Shown: positions 8,673-16,496 of the stretch, one piece after another
Layout: every line of letters begins with the position of its first letter
Position numbering within the stretch: the stretch's first letter is position 1
Source of the DNA: Streptomyces hygroscopicus
GTDB lineage: Bacteria > Actinomycetota > Actinomycetes > Streptomycetales > Streptomycetaceae
Assembly: GCA_002021875.1 (NCBI GenBank)
Contig: CP018627.1
Coordinates: 4,836,001-4,900,000 of the forward strand
Direction: 5' to 3'
Length of the DNA stretch: 64,000 nt
Position numbers and translations under genes: made by a program
Notes under the pieces: model-generated
What the model was told of the DNA's origin: nothing
What the model saw: only the letters and a program-made list of their open reading frames with translations
The model's database searches: none

Positions 8673-8745
8673 CGACGGGGCCGGGTGCGTCCGTCCTGAC
8701 GACGGGACCGGGTGCGTCCGTCCTGACGGCTGGGCGGGGCGCATC
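8670..8745. repeat. 27-bp tandem repeat, ~2.5 copies
   Basis: Unit CTGACGACGGG(G/A)CCGGGTGCGTCCGTC, with the last copy degenerate. It fills the space between the convergent PHP and pectate lyase genes. Confidence 0.75.
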
Positions 8746-8751
8746 CGCGTC

Positions 8752-9864
8752 TCAGAGCTTGCCCGCGCCCGCCTGGGCGGTGACGGTCGCCACGACGGAG
8801 GACGCCGGTTCCGCCGTGTACGCGTACGGCGGGGTGGTGAAGCTGCCGGTCTGGGACACCTCCGTGGCCGCCCCGCCCAGGTCGTTGCCGCGCAACACCG
8901 CATAGCCGTCGATGTCGCTGTCCCGGCTGGTGGTCACGGCCACCTCGGTGTCACGGAAGACGTTGTTCTCCACCAGCGTCTGCGCGCCCATCCGGGAGTG
9001 CACACCGGTTTCCGCGCCCTGGACGTAGTTGTCGTAGAAGTGGCCGGTGCCGAAGCGCAGGCTGGGGATGCGGGAGTAGACGTTCGTGAACCAGTTGTGG
9101 TGGTACGTCACCTTGAGGTGGCCGGTGTCCTCGCTCGCGTTGTTGTCGCTGTGGCCGACCAGGCTGCCCTTGAAGTGGTCGGCGAGTCTGTTCCAGGAGA
9201 CGGTGATGTTGTCGGAGCCGTGGCTGATGTCCAGCAGACCGTCGTAGTAGTCCTTGTCGTGGTCGCGGTCGGCGGAGAGGGTGTTGTGGTCGATCCACAC
9301 CTTCGTGGACTTCTGCACGGTGATGGCGTCGGACGGTTTCCGGGGCTTGCTGAGGTTGAGGTTGCGGACGATGACGTTCGTCGCCTCCTTCAGCCGCAGT
9401 CCGCCGCCGGTGAAGCCGGAGCCCGAACCCACGCCCAGCACGGTGGTGTTGGAGCCGATGTCCACCTGGCCGGTGAGGGAGAACAGCCCGGAGACCTTGA
9501 CCACCTTGGCCTTGTCGCCGGTGACGGCGGCCTTGAAGGCGTCCAGGGAGGTCACGGTGGTGGCGGTGGCGTTTCCGCCGCCCGTGGTGCCGGCGCCGAA
9601 GCCGATGGGGGTGGTCTCGGCGAAGAGACGCGCGGCGGTGGCTTGTGTGCTCTCGGAGCGTGCGGAGTCGGCCGAGTCCGCGTCATGGGCGGAGACCGTG
9701 GCGAGGCCGCCGAGGGCGAGCGTCGCGGCGACGCCCGCGGCGACCGCCGTCAGTCGGCGTCGGTTGCGGGCGGTGACGGGGGTACTCAAGGCGCTGGTGG
9801 CATGGGTGGCGCTGGTGAGGTCACCGATGTCGTCCGTGGTGCCGTGGTCGTGCGTCGAGCGCAT
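8752..9864 (-). CDS. Secreted pectate lyase (polysaccharide lyase family 1)
   Basis: 370 aa. A long cytoplasmic-like leader (~25 residues) precedes the hydrophobic signal (LTAVAAGVAATLALGGLATVSA). The parallel beta-helix catalytic region contains the PL1 hallmarks: VWIDHNTLS, YDGLLDISHGSDNITVSWN, HLKVTYHHNWF and RIPSLRFGTGHFYDN, the last with the catalytic Arg (R-x-P-x-x-R). Calcium-binding Asp residues lie in DGLLD. It cleaves pectate by beta-elimination outside the cell. The start at 9864 has AGAGGA eight bases upstream; the longer reading to 9954 lacks a ribosome binding site. A well-formed promoter with a LacI-type operator lies about 190 bp upstream. Confidence 0.95.
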   Translation of the reverse strand: MRSTHDHGTTDDIGDLTSATHATSALSTPVTARNRRRLTAVAAGVAATLALGGLATVSAHDADSADSARSESTQATAARLFAETTPIGFGAGTTGGGNATATTVTSLDAFKAAVTGDKAKVVKVSGLFSLTGQVDIGSNTTVLGVGSGSGFTGGGLRLKEATNVIVRNLNLSKPRKPSDAITVQKSTKVWIDHNTLSADRDHDKDYYDGLLDISHGSDNITVSWNRLADHFKGSLVGHSDNNASEDTGHLKVTYHHNWFTNVYSRIPSLRFGTGHFYDNYVQGAETGVHSRMGAQTLVENNVFRDTEVAVTTSRDSDIDGYAVLRGNDLGGAATEVSQTGSFTTPPYAYTAEPASSVVATVTAQAGAGKL

Positions 9865-10059
9865 GGGGGGAGTCCTCTCATTCGGAGGATCTCCACACGG
9901 GAGGGGTAATCGCTTGCGGGATGACGCGGATGAGCGGGCAAGCACGCTGATCACAAAGGCCGGTGGAGATCACCAAAGGTGCGGCTCTGACGGGTGCGGG
10001 GCCCTGACGCCGGGCGGTGCGGTCAAGACCGCCCCGGCGGACAGCAGCCATCCCGGAAG

Positions 10060-10088
10060 AAGCTAGTAAGCGCTTGTGACACTGTCAA
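10060..10088 (-). promoter_or_regulatory. Pectate lyase promoter with AAGCGCTT operator in the spacer
   Basis: On the minus strand a -35 TTGACA (10088-10083), a 17-bp spacer and a -10 TAGCTT (10065-10060). The spacer contains the palindrome AAGCGCTT (10068-10075), the core of LacI-family sugar-repressor operators. A bound repressor would block polymerase, suggesting induction by pectin-derived sugar. Confidence 0.62.
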
Positions 10089-10186
10089 CACCCCTTTACG
10101 GCAAGGGAGTTGTCCATAAGCAGAGTTGACGGGAACGGACTTTGCCGAATCCACAGGCGTCCCACAGATACCGCCCCTACCTTTCC

Positions 10187-10978
10187 ATGCTCATGACAGA
10201 CCTATCCTCCGCCCCCATGGGGCGCCGACGCGTACTGGTCGCCGGAAGCGCGGCCGCCGCGGCCATCGGAATCGGCGCGGGCACGGCCGCCGCCCGCCCC
10301 GAGACGGCCTCCACCGCCACCAGAAGCACTGGTACTGCAGCGGCCCGCGATGCCGCCGCCATCTGCACGCTCACCAAGGAGCTCACCGAGGGCCCGTACT
10401 ACCTCGACCACGCCCTCGTACGCTCCAACGTCGCCGAGGACAAGAAGGGAGCCCCGCTCCAGCTCACCCTCACCGTCGTGGACACCGCCACCTGCGCACC
10501 GCTCGACAAGGCGCTGGTGGAGATCTGGTACTGCGACGCGCTCGGCGAGTACTCCGGCTTCGTCGGCAACAACGGCCACCAGGAGCCGGACAACGGCAGG
10601 TTCCTGCGCGGTGCCGTACTCACCGGCGCCGACGGGGTGGCCAACCTCACCGGCATCTACCCCGGCTGGTACCGCGGCCGCTGCATCCACGTCCACCTCA
10701 AGGTGCACACGGACGTCACGCTCACCTCGGACGGCTCGTTCACCGGCGGCAACGAGATCCACACCGGACAGCTCTTCTTCGACGAGAAGATCACCGAGGC
10801 GGTGGCCAAGCTCTCCCCGTACTCCACCAACACCGTTCCCCGCACTCCCCTGTCCGCCGACGGCATCTACGGCAACGGCGGCATCGCCGCCGGGCTGCTC
10901 GCCGTGACGGCGCTGGGCAGCACCCCGTCCGCCGGTTACCGCGGCACGCTCACGGTCGGCGTCGACCCGGACGCCTGA
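10187..10978 (+). CDS. Tat-exported intradiol ring-cleavage dioxygenase-like protein
   Basis: 263 aa. An N-terminal twin-Arg region (MGRRRVLVAGSAAAAAI) with an Ala-rich segment indicates Tat export. The mature part matches the non-haem Fe(III) intradiol dioxygenase fold: EGPYYLD, LVEIWYCDALGEYSGF (first Tyr ligand), then YPGWYRGRCIHVHLKV with the second Tyr and the two His ligands. It cleaves catechol-type rings. Exported Streptomyces members act on lignin-derived or other extracellular aromatics, though this is known only for relatives. The start at 10187 or 10193 is favoured over TTG 10142 because the Tat leader is then compact. Divergent from pectate lyase. Confidence 0.88.
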   Translation: MLMTDLSSAPMGRRRVLVAGSAAAAAIGIGAGTAAARPETASTATRSTGTAAARDAAAICTLTKELTEGPYYLDHALVRSNVAEDKKGAPLQLTLTVVDTATCAPLDKALVEIWYCDALGEYSGFVGNNGHQEPDNGRFLRGAVLTGADGVANLTGIYPGWYRGRCIHVHLKVHTDVTLTSDGSFTGGNEIHTGQLFFDEKITEAVAKLSPYSTNTVPRTPLSADGIYGNGGIAAGLLAVTALGSTPSAGYRGTLTVGVDPDA

Positions 10979-10993
10979 CCCGACTCCCGGTCC

Positions 10994-11020
10994 GCCCCGC
11001 CCGGCATCCCCGGGCGGGGC
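10994..11020. terminator. Bidirectional hairpin between convergent dioxygenase and arabinofuranosidase genes
   Basis: 10-bp perfect stem GCCCCGCCCG / CGGGCGGGGC with a 7-nt loop, followed by CCTT. It is placed to terminate both converging transcripts. Confidence 0.8.
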
Positions 11021-11050
11021 CCTTCACGGACGTCGTCCCTGCCCAGGTGC

Positions 11051-12583
11051 TCAGGCCAGGCGGATGACGTTCCAGGACATCGGCTCGAGCGTGGTGCGCA
11101 GAGCGCCGTCCACGAGCGCCGTGCCCTCGCCGGGGTGCGGGATGACGCGCTCGGGGTCCGTGAGGGTGTTACGGGCCTCGGGGTCGGCGTCGGCGAGCAC
11201 GGTGTGCTCGACCACGCGGGCCACCGGCATGGCGTGCAGGGCGATCTCCAGCGGGAGGGGGCGGTGCTGGTCCCGGTTGACCGCGAAGACCGTCACCGCG
11301 CCGGTGGACTCGTCGAGGACGGCGGTGGCGTGCAGCAGCGGGACCTCGCCGTAGACGGCCGTCTCGTACACCGGGCTGTCGACGTTGACCTGCAGCACCC
11401 TCCCCCGCCCATGGGCCGACGCCTGCGCGAAGGGGTAGAAGGTGGTCTGCCGCCAGGCCGGGCCGCCGGGTTCGGTCATGATCGGGGCGATGACGTTGAC
11501 CAGTTGGGCGAGGCAGGCGACGGTGACGCGGTCGGCGTGGCGGAGCAGCGCGATCAGCAGCGAGCCGACCACGACGGCGTCGGTGACGGAGTAGTTGTCC
11601 TCCAGGAGGCGTGGGGCCTCCTCCCAGTTGAGCGGCTCGGCGTTGTGGTAGTGGGTCTGGTACCAGACGTTCCACTCGTCGAAGGAGAGGTTGATCTTCT
11701 TCTTCGACTTCAGCCGGGCGCCGATGTGATCGCAGGTGGCGACGATGTTCTCGATGAAGGACTCCATGTCCACGGCCGAGGCGAGGAAGGAGTCGCGGTC
11801 GCCGTCGCGCTCCTCGTAGTAGGCGTGCAGGGAGATGTGGTCCACGAGGTCGTAGGTCTCCCGCAGGACCGTCGCCTCCCAGGTGGCGAACGTCGGCATC
11901 GACTGGTTGGAACTGCCGCAGGCCACGAGCTCCACGTCCGGGTCGATCTGCCGCATCGCGCGGGCGGTCTCGGCGGCGAGCCGTCCGTACTCCTCGGCGG
12001 TCTTGTGCCCGGTCTGCCAGGGGCCGTCCATCTCATTGCCCAGACACCACAGCCCGATGCCGTACGGATCCTTGTCACCGTGGCCGATCCGGAGCTCGGC
12101 GAGCGCGGTGCCGGACGGGTGGTTGGCGTACTCCTGCAGCTCAAGGGCGTCCGCGACACCGCGTGTGCCGAGGTTGAGCGCCATCATGGGCTCACCGTCG
12201 ACCTTGCGGACGAAGTCGATGTACTCGGAGAGACCGAACCGATTGGTCTCGGTGGAACGCCACGCGAGATCGAGCCGGCGCGGACGCGACTCCACCGGCC
12301 CGACGCCGTCCTCCCACTTGTAGCCGGAGACGAAGTTGCCACCGGGATACCGGATGACGCTGACGCCCAGCTCGCGGATGAGCGCGAGGACGTCGGTACG
12401 CAGCCCGGCCTCATCGGCGGCCGGGTGGCCCGGCTCATGGATGCCGGTGTAGACGCAGCGTCCGAGGTGCTCGACGAACGAGCCGAAGAGGCGGGGGTTG
12501 ACCTCGCCGACGGCGAAGGCGGGGTCGAGGGTGAACCGGGCGGAGTCGGAAGCGGAGTCGGAAGCGGAAGGGATCTGCGGCAT
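11051..12583 (-). CDS. abfA: Alpha-L-arabinofuranosidase, glycoside hydrolase family 51
   Basis: 510 aa, the normal GH51 length, without a signal peptide, so probably intracellular. It releases terminal arabinofuranose from arabino-oligosaccharides. Conserved elements are NPRLFGSFVEHLGR, VIRYPGGNFVSGYKWEDG, acid/base Glu184 in WCLGNEMDGPWQ and nucleophile Glu303 in LSFDEWNVWYQ. The C-terminal beta-domain begins near residue 395. The extreme N-terminus holds a short SASDSASDSA duplication from a 12-bp repeat. A palindromic AGCGCT (12653-12658) upstream may be a sugar-repressor site. It works with pectate lyase and GH30 in plant cell-wall use. Confidence 0.94.
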   Translation of the reverse strand: MPQIPSASDSASDSARFTLDPAFAVGEVNPRLFGSFVEHLGRCVYTGIHEPGHPAADEAGLRTDVLALIRELGVSVIRYPGGNFVSGYKWEDGVGPVESRPRRLDLAWRSTETNRFGLSEYIDFVRKVDGEPMMALNLGTRGVADALELQEYANHPSGTALAELRIGHGDKDPYGIGLWCLGNEMDGPWQTGHKTAEEYGRLAAETARAMRQIDPDVELVACGSSNQSMPTFATWEATVLRETYDLVDHISLHAYYEERDGDRDSFLASAVDMESFIENIVATCDHIGARLKSKKKINLSFDEWNVWYQTHYHNAEPLNWEEAPRLLEDNYSVTDAVVVGSLLIALLRHADRVTVACLAQLVNVIAPIMTEPGGPAWRQTTFYPFAQASAHGRGRVLQVNVDSPVYETAVYGEVPLLHATAVLDESTGAVTVFAVNRDQHRPLPLEIALHAMPVARVVEHTVLADADPEARNTLTDPERVIPHPGEGTALVDGALRTTLEPMSWNVIRLA

Positions 12584-12739
12584 GGCGGCCCATCTCTTCG
12601 GGTGTCGCGACTGCGCGACGTCGCGGTTTCGCGGCTATTCGGCATATCGACCAGCGCTCGTTTCTTCGAACGCGACCGTAAGATCTCGCCGCCACGTGCG
12701 TCAATGGCGGGGCGGGGGTGCGTTGTTTCGGGTACGCGG

Positions 12740-13200
12740 CTCGGTTGGGTGCGGCTCTCGTCTCGCGCCTACGGCGCAAATTGAGCAGCGGCGGCGGAGG
12801 TGCCGGGGCGCGGCCACATCGCCGACTGCCGGACCGGTGGGCGCAACGCCCGGTGGCGGCCACCTCCGCCCGGGGCCGAGGCCCGATGCCGGGCTGCGGG
12901 AGGTGGGGCTGTTCGGGCACGGCCCGGCACGGCCGCATCGCCGACCATCAGGTCGGCGGGGGTGCGGGTACCCCTTGAAAAAACGCTTGATATAGCGCAA
13001 CTAACTTATCAAGCGCTTTTCTAAGGGGTACCCCAACCCCCCTGCTGTCCGGCATCGGCCTCGGCTCCCGGCAGGGGAAGCCGCCACCGGCCCTCGACCC
13101 CACCGGCCCGGCGGCCGGCAGCGAGGACCCGGCCCGGCACCCCCTGCCCCGCTGCTCAATTGCGCCGAAGGCGCGAGACGGCGCCGCAGACAACCACACC
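12740..13200. repeat. Long imperfect inverted duplication (~200-230 bp arms) with AT-rich palindromic core
   Basis: The left arm (about 12741-12995) and the reverse complement of the right arm (about 13005-13200) align along their length. Both contain CTCGCGCCT(A/T)CGGCGCAA with ATTGAGCAGCGG, then Gly/Pro-codon-like GC-rich sequence, then GGTACCCCTTxxAAAA and CGCTTGATA. The core (12967-13034) is the most conserved part. Its stem CGCTTGATA/TATCAAGCG is flanked by A and T runs, giving a bidirectional-terminator-like shape, and it carries a perfect AAGCGCTT at 13011-13018. Open frames crossing it on both strands are by-products of the symmetry. It occupies the 700-bp gap between abfA and the next gene. 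Confidence 0.7.
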
Positions 13201-13209
13201 GCTCAGCCA

Positions 13210-13287
13210 CACCGCCCGGCCGCACCGCCCGGCCGCGCCACCCGGCCGCACCGCCCGGCCGCACCGCCCGGCCGCGCCACCCGGCCG
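13210..13287. repeat. 13-bp tandem repeat, six copies in an AAB-AAB order
   Basis: Unit A is CACCGCCCGGCCG, unit B CGCCACCCGGCCG. The order A-A-B-A-A-B makes a 39-bp higher-order unit present twice. It lies just before the stop of the small hypothetical gene on the minus strand. Confidence 0.85.
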
Positions 13288-13295
13288 AACACCGC

Positions 13296-13694
13296 TCACT
13301 CCGGGCGGATCCCCGTGCTGGACAGCCTCAGCCGGAGTTCCCGCTCCTGGTCACCCGCCACCGCCCCCTGCTCGCGCACCTCGAAGGCGTGGGCCAGGAC
13401 GTCCGCCACCTGTTGCACCTGGCGGGGGCCGCCCTGGAGGTCGGCGGTGACAGGGGCCGTCAGGGACGCGGGGCGGGGCTCTTCGCGGGGGTCGGCCACC
13501 TCGAAGACGGAGGTCCACACCGTGGGCCGCCCCTCCCCCACGTCCTGCGGAAGATTCGTGGTCGCCTCGTCGGACTCGTAGCACATGCGCAGCACGCCGA
13601 AGACGGCCTCGGCGTCGTATCGCGAGATTCCGCTCACCGCCACCAGCACCTGCGAGGCGGACCGAGGCTGTTCCGGACCGGCCATCGTGGACAT
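13296..13694 (-). CDS. Hypothetical protein
   Basis: 132 aa, Gly/Ala-moderate and acidic, with no signal peptide or membrane segment. The only recognisable texture is an N-terminal VLVAVSGISRYDAEAVFGVLRMCYESDEATTNLP block and a C-terminal helical region with Gln/Val repeats. A good ribosome binding site (AAAGGTGG) precedes the ATG by five bases. I do not recognise the family. It lies divergent from the GH30 gene, with a short duplicated GTTCTTACGGTTCC (about 13722-13750) in the gap. Confidence 0.65.
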   Translation of the reverse strand: MSTMAGPEQPRSASQVLVAVSGISRYDAEAVFGVLRMCYESDEATTNLPQDVGEGRPTVWTSVFEVADPREEPRPASLTAPVTADLQGGPRQVQQVADVLAHAFEVREQGAVAGDQERELRLRLSSTGIRPE

Positions 13695-13869
13695 GGGGCC
13701 ACCTTTCCGTTCGGTCTTCCGGTTCTTACGGTTCCGTTCTTACGGTTCCGGCGAACGCCGGATCTCTTCGGGTACCCACCGCCCCCGGGCACATCACCTC
13801 ATGAGCGATACCTGGCCCCCTTGACCCACCCGACCGCCGCCTCTACCGTGCGGCCGACGTTACGGAAAC

Positions 13870-13879
13870 GTTCCGGAAC
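13870..13879. promoter_or_regulatory. Palindrome upstream of GH30 gene, possible operator
   Basis: GTTCCGGAAC is a perfect 10-bp palindrome within a larger GGAAACGTTCC/GTTCCGGAAC overlap, about 28 bp before the GTG start. This fits a repressor site near the transcription start; the factor is unknown. Confidence 0.35.
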
Positions 13880-13906
13880 TTTTCGGAGCCGGGAAGGGAA
13901 GTTTTC

Positions 13907-15307
13907 GTGATCCATTCGGTCCGCACAGCCCTCGTCGGCACACTCGCCGCCGCACTGATCCCGCTGACCACGTCGCCCGCCACCGCGCAACAACCCGGCG
14001 GCGACGGCACCGTGGATTTCGGACAGCACCTCCAGCCCATCGACGGATTCGGCTTCTCGCAGGCGTTCCAGCGCGCCGATGTGATGCACGGCGCGCAGGG
14101 GCTGACGCCGCGACATCAGCGGGAGGTACTGGAGCTGCTGCTGAACCGCGCCACAGGCGCCGGGTTGAGCATTCTGCGGCTCGGCATCGGCTCGTCCTCC
14201 GACGAGGTCTACGACCATATGAAGTCCATCCAGCCCACCGACCCGGGCGGCCCGGACGCGCCTCCGCGCTATGAGTGGGACGGCGACGACGGCGGTCAGG
14301 TGTGGCTGGCCAAGGAGGCGAAGCGGTACGGCGTCACGCGCTTCTACGCCGACGCCTGGAGCGCGCCGGGCTATATGAAGACGAACGGGACGGACGCGAA
14401 CGGCGGGACGCTGAAGGCGGAGTGGCAACGGGCGTACGCCAACTACCTGGTGCAATACGCCACGTTCTACCGCCAGGAGGGCGTGCGGATCACCGATCTC
14501 GGCTTCACCAATGAGCCGGACCTCGCCACGTCCTACGCCTCGATGCAGTTCACCCCGCGCCAAGCGGTCGAGGTGGTCAAGGCGGTCGGCCCCGCGGTGC
14601 GGCGAGCCGGGATCAATCTGGTGTGCTGCGATGCGGCCGGATGGGACGAGCAGGCGTCGTTCTCCGCCGCGATCGAGACCGACGAGGAGGCGGCGGACCA
14701 GGTGGCGGTGCACACGGGCCATCCGTATGTCACCCCCTCCGACCAGCCGTTGCCGACGAGCCGCCGCACTTGGATGTCGGAGTGGAGCCCCAATGGGACG
14801 ACGTGGAACGAGGCGTGGGACGACCACAGCGGATATGACGGTTTCGCGGTCGCGGAGGCGATCCACACGACGCTGGCGGACGCGGGGGCGAGTGCGTATG
14901 TGTACTGGTTCGGCGCCTCGGTGGGCGCCACCCGGAGCCTGATCCAGTTGGACGGCCCGGAATACCACGTGTCGAAGCGGCTGTGGGCGCTGGCCGCGTA
15001 CAGCCGTTTCATCCGGCCCGGGGCGGTACGGGTCGCGGCGGACTCCGGGGCGGACGGGGTGAGGACGACGGCCTTCCGGAACCGGGACGGACGGCGAGTC
15101 CTGGAGATCCTCAACACCGGTGCGGACCCGGTGCGCGCGGATTACGCGCTGCGCGGAGCCGGCGCCGACGCCGGGGATGCGCGGGGCGCGGTCTACCGGA
15201 CGGATGACACGCACGCGCTCAGCCGGGTCGGGGCCGCGCGAGTGCGCGATGGACGGCTGGCGGTCGAGCTGCCGGCGCGTTCGCTGACGACGGTGGTGCT
15301 GCCGTAG
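13907..15307 (+). CDS. Secreted glycoside hydrolase family 30 enzyme
   Basis: 466 aa with a Sec signal (residues 1-27, cleavage after ATA). The (beta/alpha)8 domain starts with the GH30 pattern QPIDGFGFSQAFQRAD. The catalytic acid/base is Glu203 in LGFTNEPDL and the nucleophile Glu292 in RTWMSEWSP. The C-terminal ~90 residues form the usual side beta-domain (RFIRPGAVRV...). The substrate could be beta-1,6-galactan, glucuronoxylan or another beta-glycan; the subfamily cannot be settled by eye. The GTG start follows the purine run GGGAAGGGAAG. Its plant-wall neighbours (GH51, PL1) favour a hemicellulose or arabinogalactan target. Confidence 0.88.
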   Translation: MIHSVRTALVGTLAAALIPLTTSPATAQQPGGDGTVDFGQHLQPIDGFGFSQAFQRADVMHGAQGLTPRHQREVLELLLNRATGAGLSILRLGIGSSSDEVYDHMKSIQPTDPGGPDAPPRYEWDGDDGGQVWLAKEAKRYGVTRFYADAWSAPGYMKTNGTDANGGTLKAEWQRAYANYLVQYATFYRQEGVRITDLGFTNEPDLATSYASMQFTPRQAVEVVKAVGPAVRRAGINLVCCDAAGWDEQASFSAAIETDEEAADQVAVHTGHPYVTPSDQPLPTSRRTWMSEWSPNGTTWNEAWDDHSGYDGFAVAEAIHTTLADAGASAYVYWFGASVGATRSLIQLDGPEYHVSKRLWALAAYSRFIRPGAVRVAADSGADGVRTTAFRNRDGRRVLEILNTGADPVRADYALRGAGADAGDARGAVYRTDDTHALSRVGAARVRDGRLAVELPARSLTTVVLP

Positions 15308-15315
15308 TCGACCCG

Positions 15316-15352
15316 CCGACGCCCCCTGCCAACGGGTGGCAGGGGGCGTCGG
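15316..15352. terminator. Strong hairpin between convergent GH30 and oxidoreductase genes
   Basis: 16-bp perfect stem CCGACGCCCCCTGCCA and its complement with a 5-nt loop, nine bases after the GH30 stop. Confidence 0.88.
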
Positions 15353-15388
15353 ATCCGTGGCCCGGGTCCTCGCCGGGTCCTCGGTTCG

Positions 15389-16408
15389 TCAGTCCTCGAA
15401 CGCGACGATCATCTTGCCGGTGTTCTCTCCACGGAGCATGCCGAGGAAGGCGTCCACCCCGTTCTCCACACCCTTGATGACGGTCTCGCGATAGTGCAGC
15501 TTGCCCTCGCGGATCCAGCCGCCGACCTCCTCGAAGAACTGCCCCTGCAGAGCCTGGTGGTCCCCGACCAGCATGCCCTGGATCCGCAGCCGCTTGCCGA
15601 TGACCATCCCGAGGTTGCGCGGGGCGGCGGGCGGCTCGGTGGCGTTGTACTGCGAGATCATGCCGCAGACGGTGACCCGGCCATGCACCTTCAGGCGGCC
15701 GATGGCGGCCTCGAGGTGCTCACCGCCGACGTTGTCGAAGTAGACGTCGATCCCGTCGGGCGCGGCCTCCTTGAGCTGCTCGGCGACCGGGCCCTTCTTG
15801 TAGTTGAAGGCCGCGTCGAAGCCGTACTCGTCGAGCAGCACCCGGACCTTCTCGTCCGAACCGGCGCTGCCGATCACCCGGGAGGCGCCCTTGAGCTTGG
15901 CGATCTGGCCGACCTCGCTGCCGACCGCGCCCGCCGCGCCCGAGACGAAGACCGCGTCGCCCTCCTTGAAGGACGCGACCTCCAGCAGCCCCGCGTACGC
16001 GGTGAGGCCGGGCATGCCGAGCACGCCGAGGTAGGCGGGGAGGGGGGCGACCTCGGGGTCGACCTTGACGGCGCTCTTGGCGCTCACCGTCGCGTACTCG
16101 CGCCAGCCGCCGAAGTGCAGCACGTGGTCGCCGACGGAGAGTCCGTCCGCGTTGGAGGCGATGACCTTGCCGACCGCGCCGCCTTCCATCGGCTGGTCGA
16201 GCTGGAACGGCGGCGTGTACGACTTCACGTCGTTCATGCGCCCGCGCATATACGGGTCCACCGACATGTAGAGATTGCGGACCAGCGCCTGCCCGGGGCC
16301 CGGCTCGGAGACCGGGGCCTCGCGCAGCGCGAAGTCCTCGGGCTTCGGCCACCCCTGGGGGCGGGCGACCAGGTGCCATTCACGACCGGTGGTGGGGATG
16401 ACGGACAT
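15389..16408 (-). CDS. NADP-dependent medium-chain oxidoreductase (PTGR/CurA type)
   Basis: 339 aa, cytoplasmic, zinc-free MDR family related to prostaglandin/leukotriene reductases and bacterial CurA. It reduces carbon-carbon double bonds of enones with NADPH. Visible elements are an N-terminal GroES-like domain with SVDPYMRGRMND, the nucleotide-binding AGLLEVASFKEGDAVFVSGAAGAVGSEVGQIAK region (AxxGxxG) near 135-165, YFDNVGGEHLE, and the C-terminal GKMIVAFED. Divergent from a MarR regulator, with which it shares a promoter-operator region, so it is probably induced by a reactive or toxic compound sensed by that regulator. Confidence 0.93.
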   Translation of the reverse strand: MSVIPTTGREWHLVARPQGWPKPEDFALREAPVSEPGPGQALVRNLYMSVDPYMRGRMNDVKSYTPPFQLDQPMEGGAVGKVIASNADGLSVGDHVLHFGGWREYATVSAKSAVKVDPEVAPLPAYLGVLGMPGLTAYAGLLEVASFKEGDAVFVSGAAGAVGSEVGQIAKLKGASRVIGSAGSDEKVRVLLDEYGFDAAFNYKKGPVAEQLKEAAPDGIDVYFDNVGGEHLEAAIGRLKVHGRVTVCGMISQYNATEPPAAPRNLGMVIGKRLRIQGMLVGDHQALQGQFFEEVGGWIREGKLHYRETVIKGVENGVDAFLGMLRGENTGKMIVAFED

Positions 16409-16426
16409 GGAAGGTGCCTCTCATAC

Positions 16427-16474
16427 GTTTCAGCAGATGAAACAATCATGCTGCTGGATATTTCATGTTGTCAA
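16427..16474 (-). promoter_or_regulatory. Oxidoreductase promoter with overlapping MarR operator palindrome
   Basis: On the minus strand a -35 TTGACA (16474-16469), an 18-bp spacer and a -10 CATGAT (16450-16445). Directly downstream is the palindrome GTTTCA-GCAGA-TGAAAC (16427-16443), sitting at the expected transcription start. The region is AT-rich against its surroundings. A MarR dimer bound here would repress the oxidoreductase, and possibly its own gene. Confidence 0.62.
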
Positions 16475-16496
16475 GTAAATGGGTACTCTGGTTGCC

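Noticed and set aside
12498..13264. Several Arg/Gly-rich open frames across the inverted duplication
   Set aside because: They mirror each other on both strands because of the symmetry and have no codon bias or motifs.
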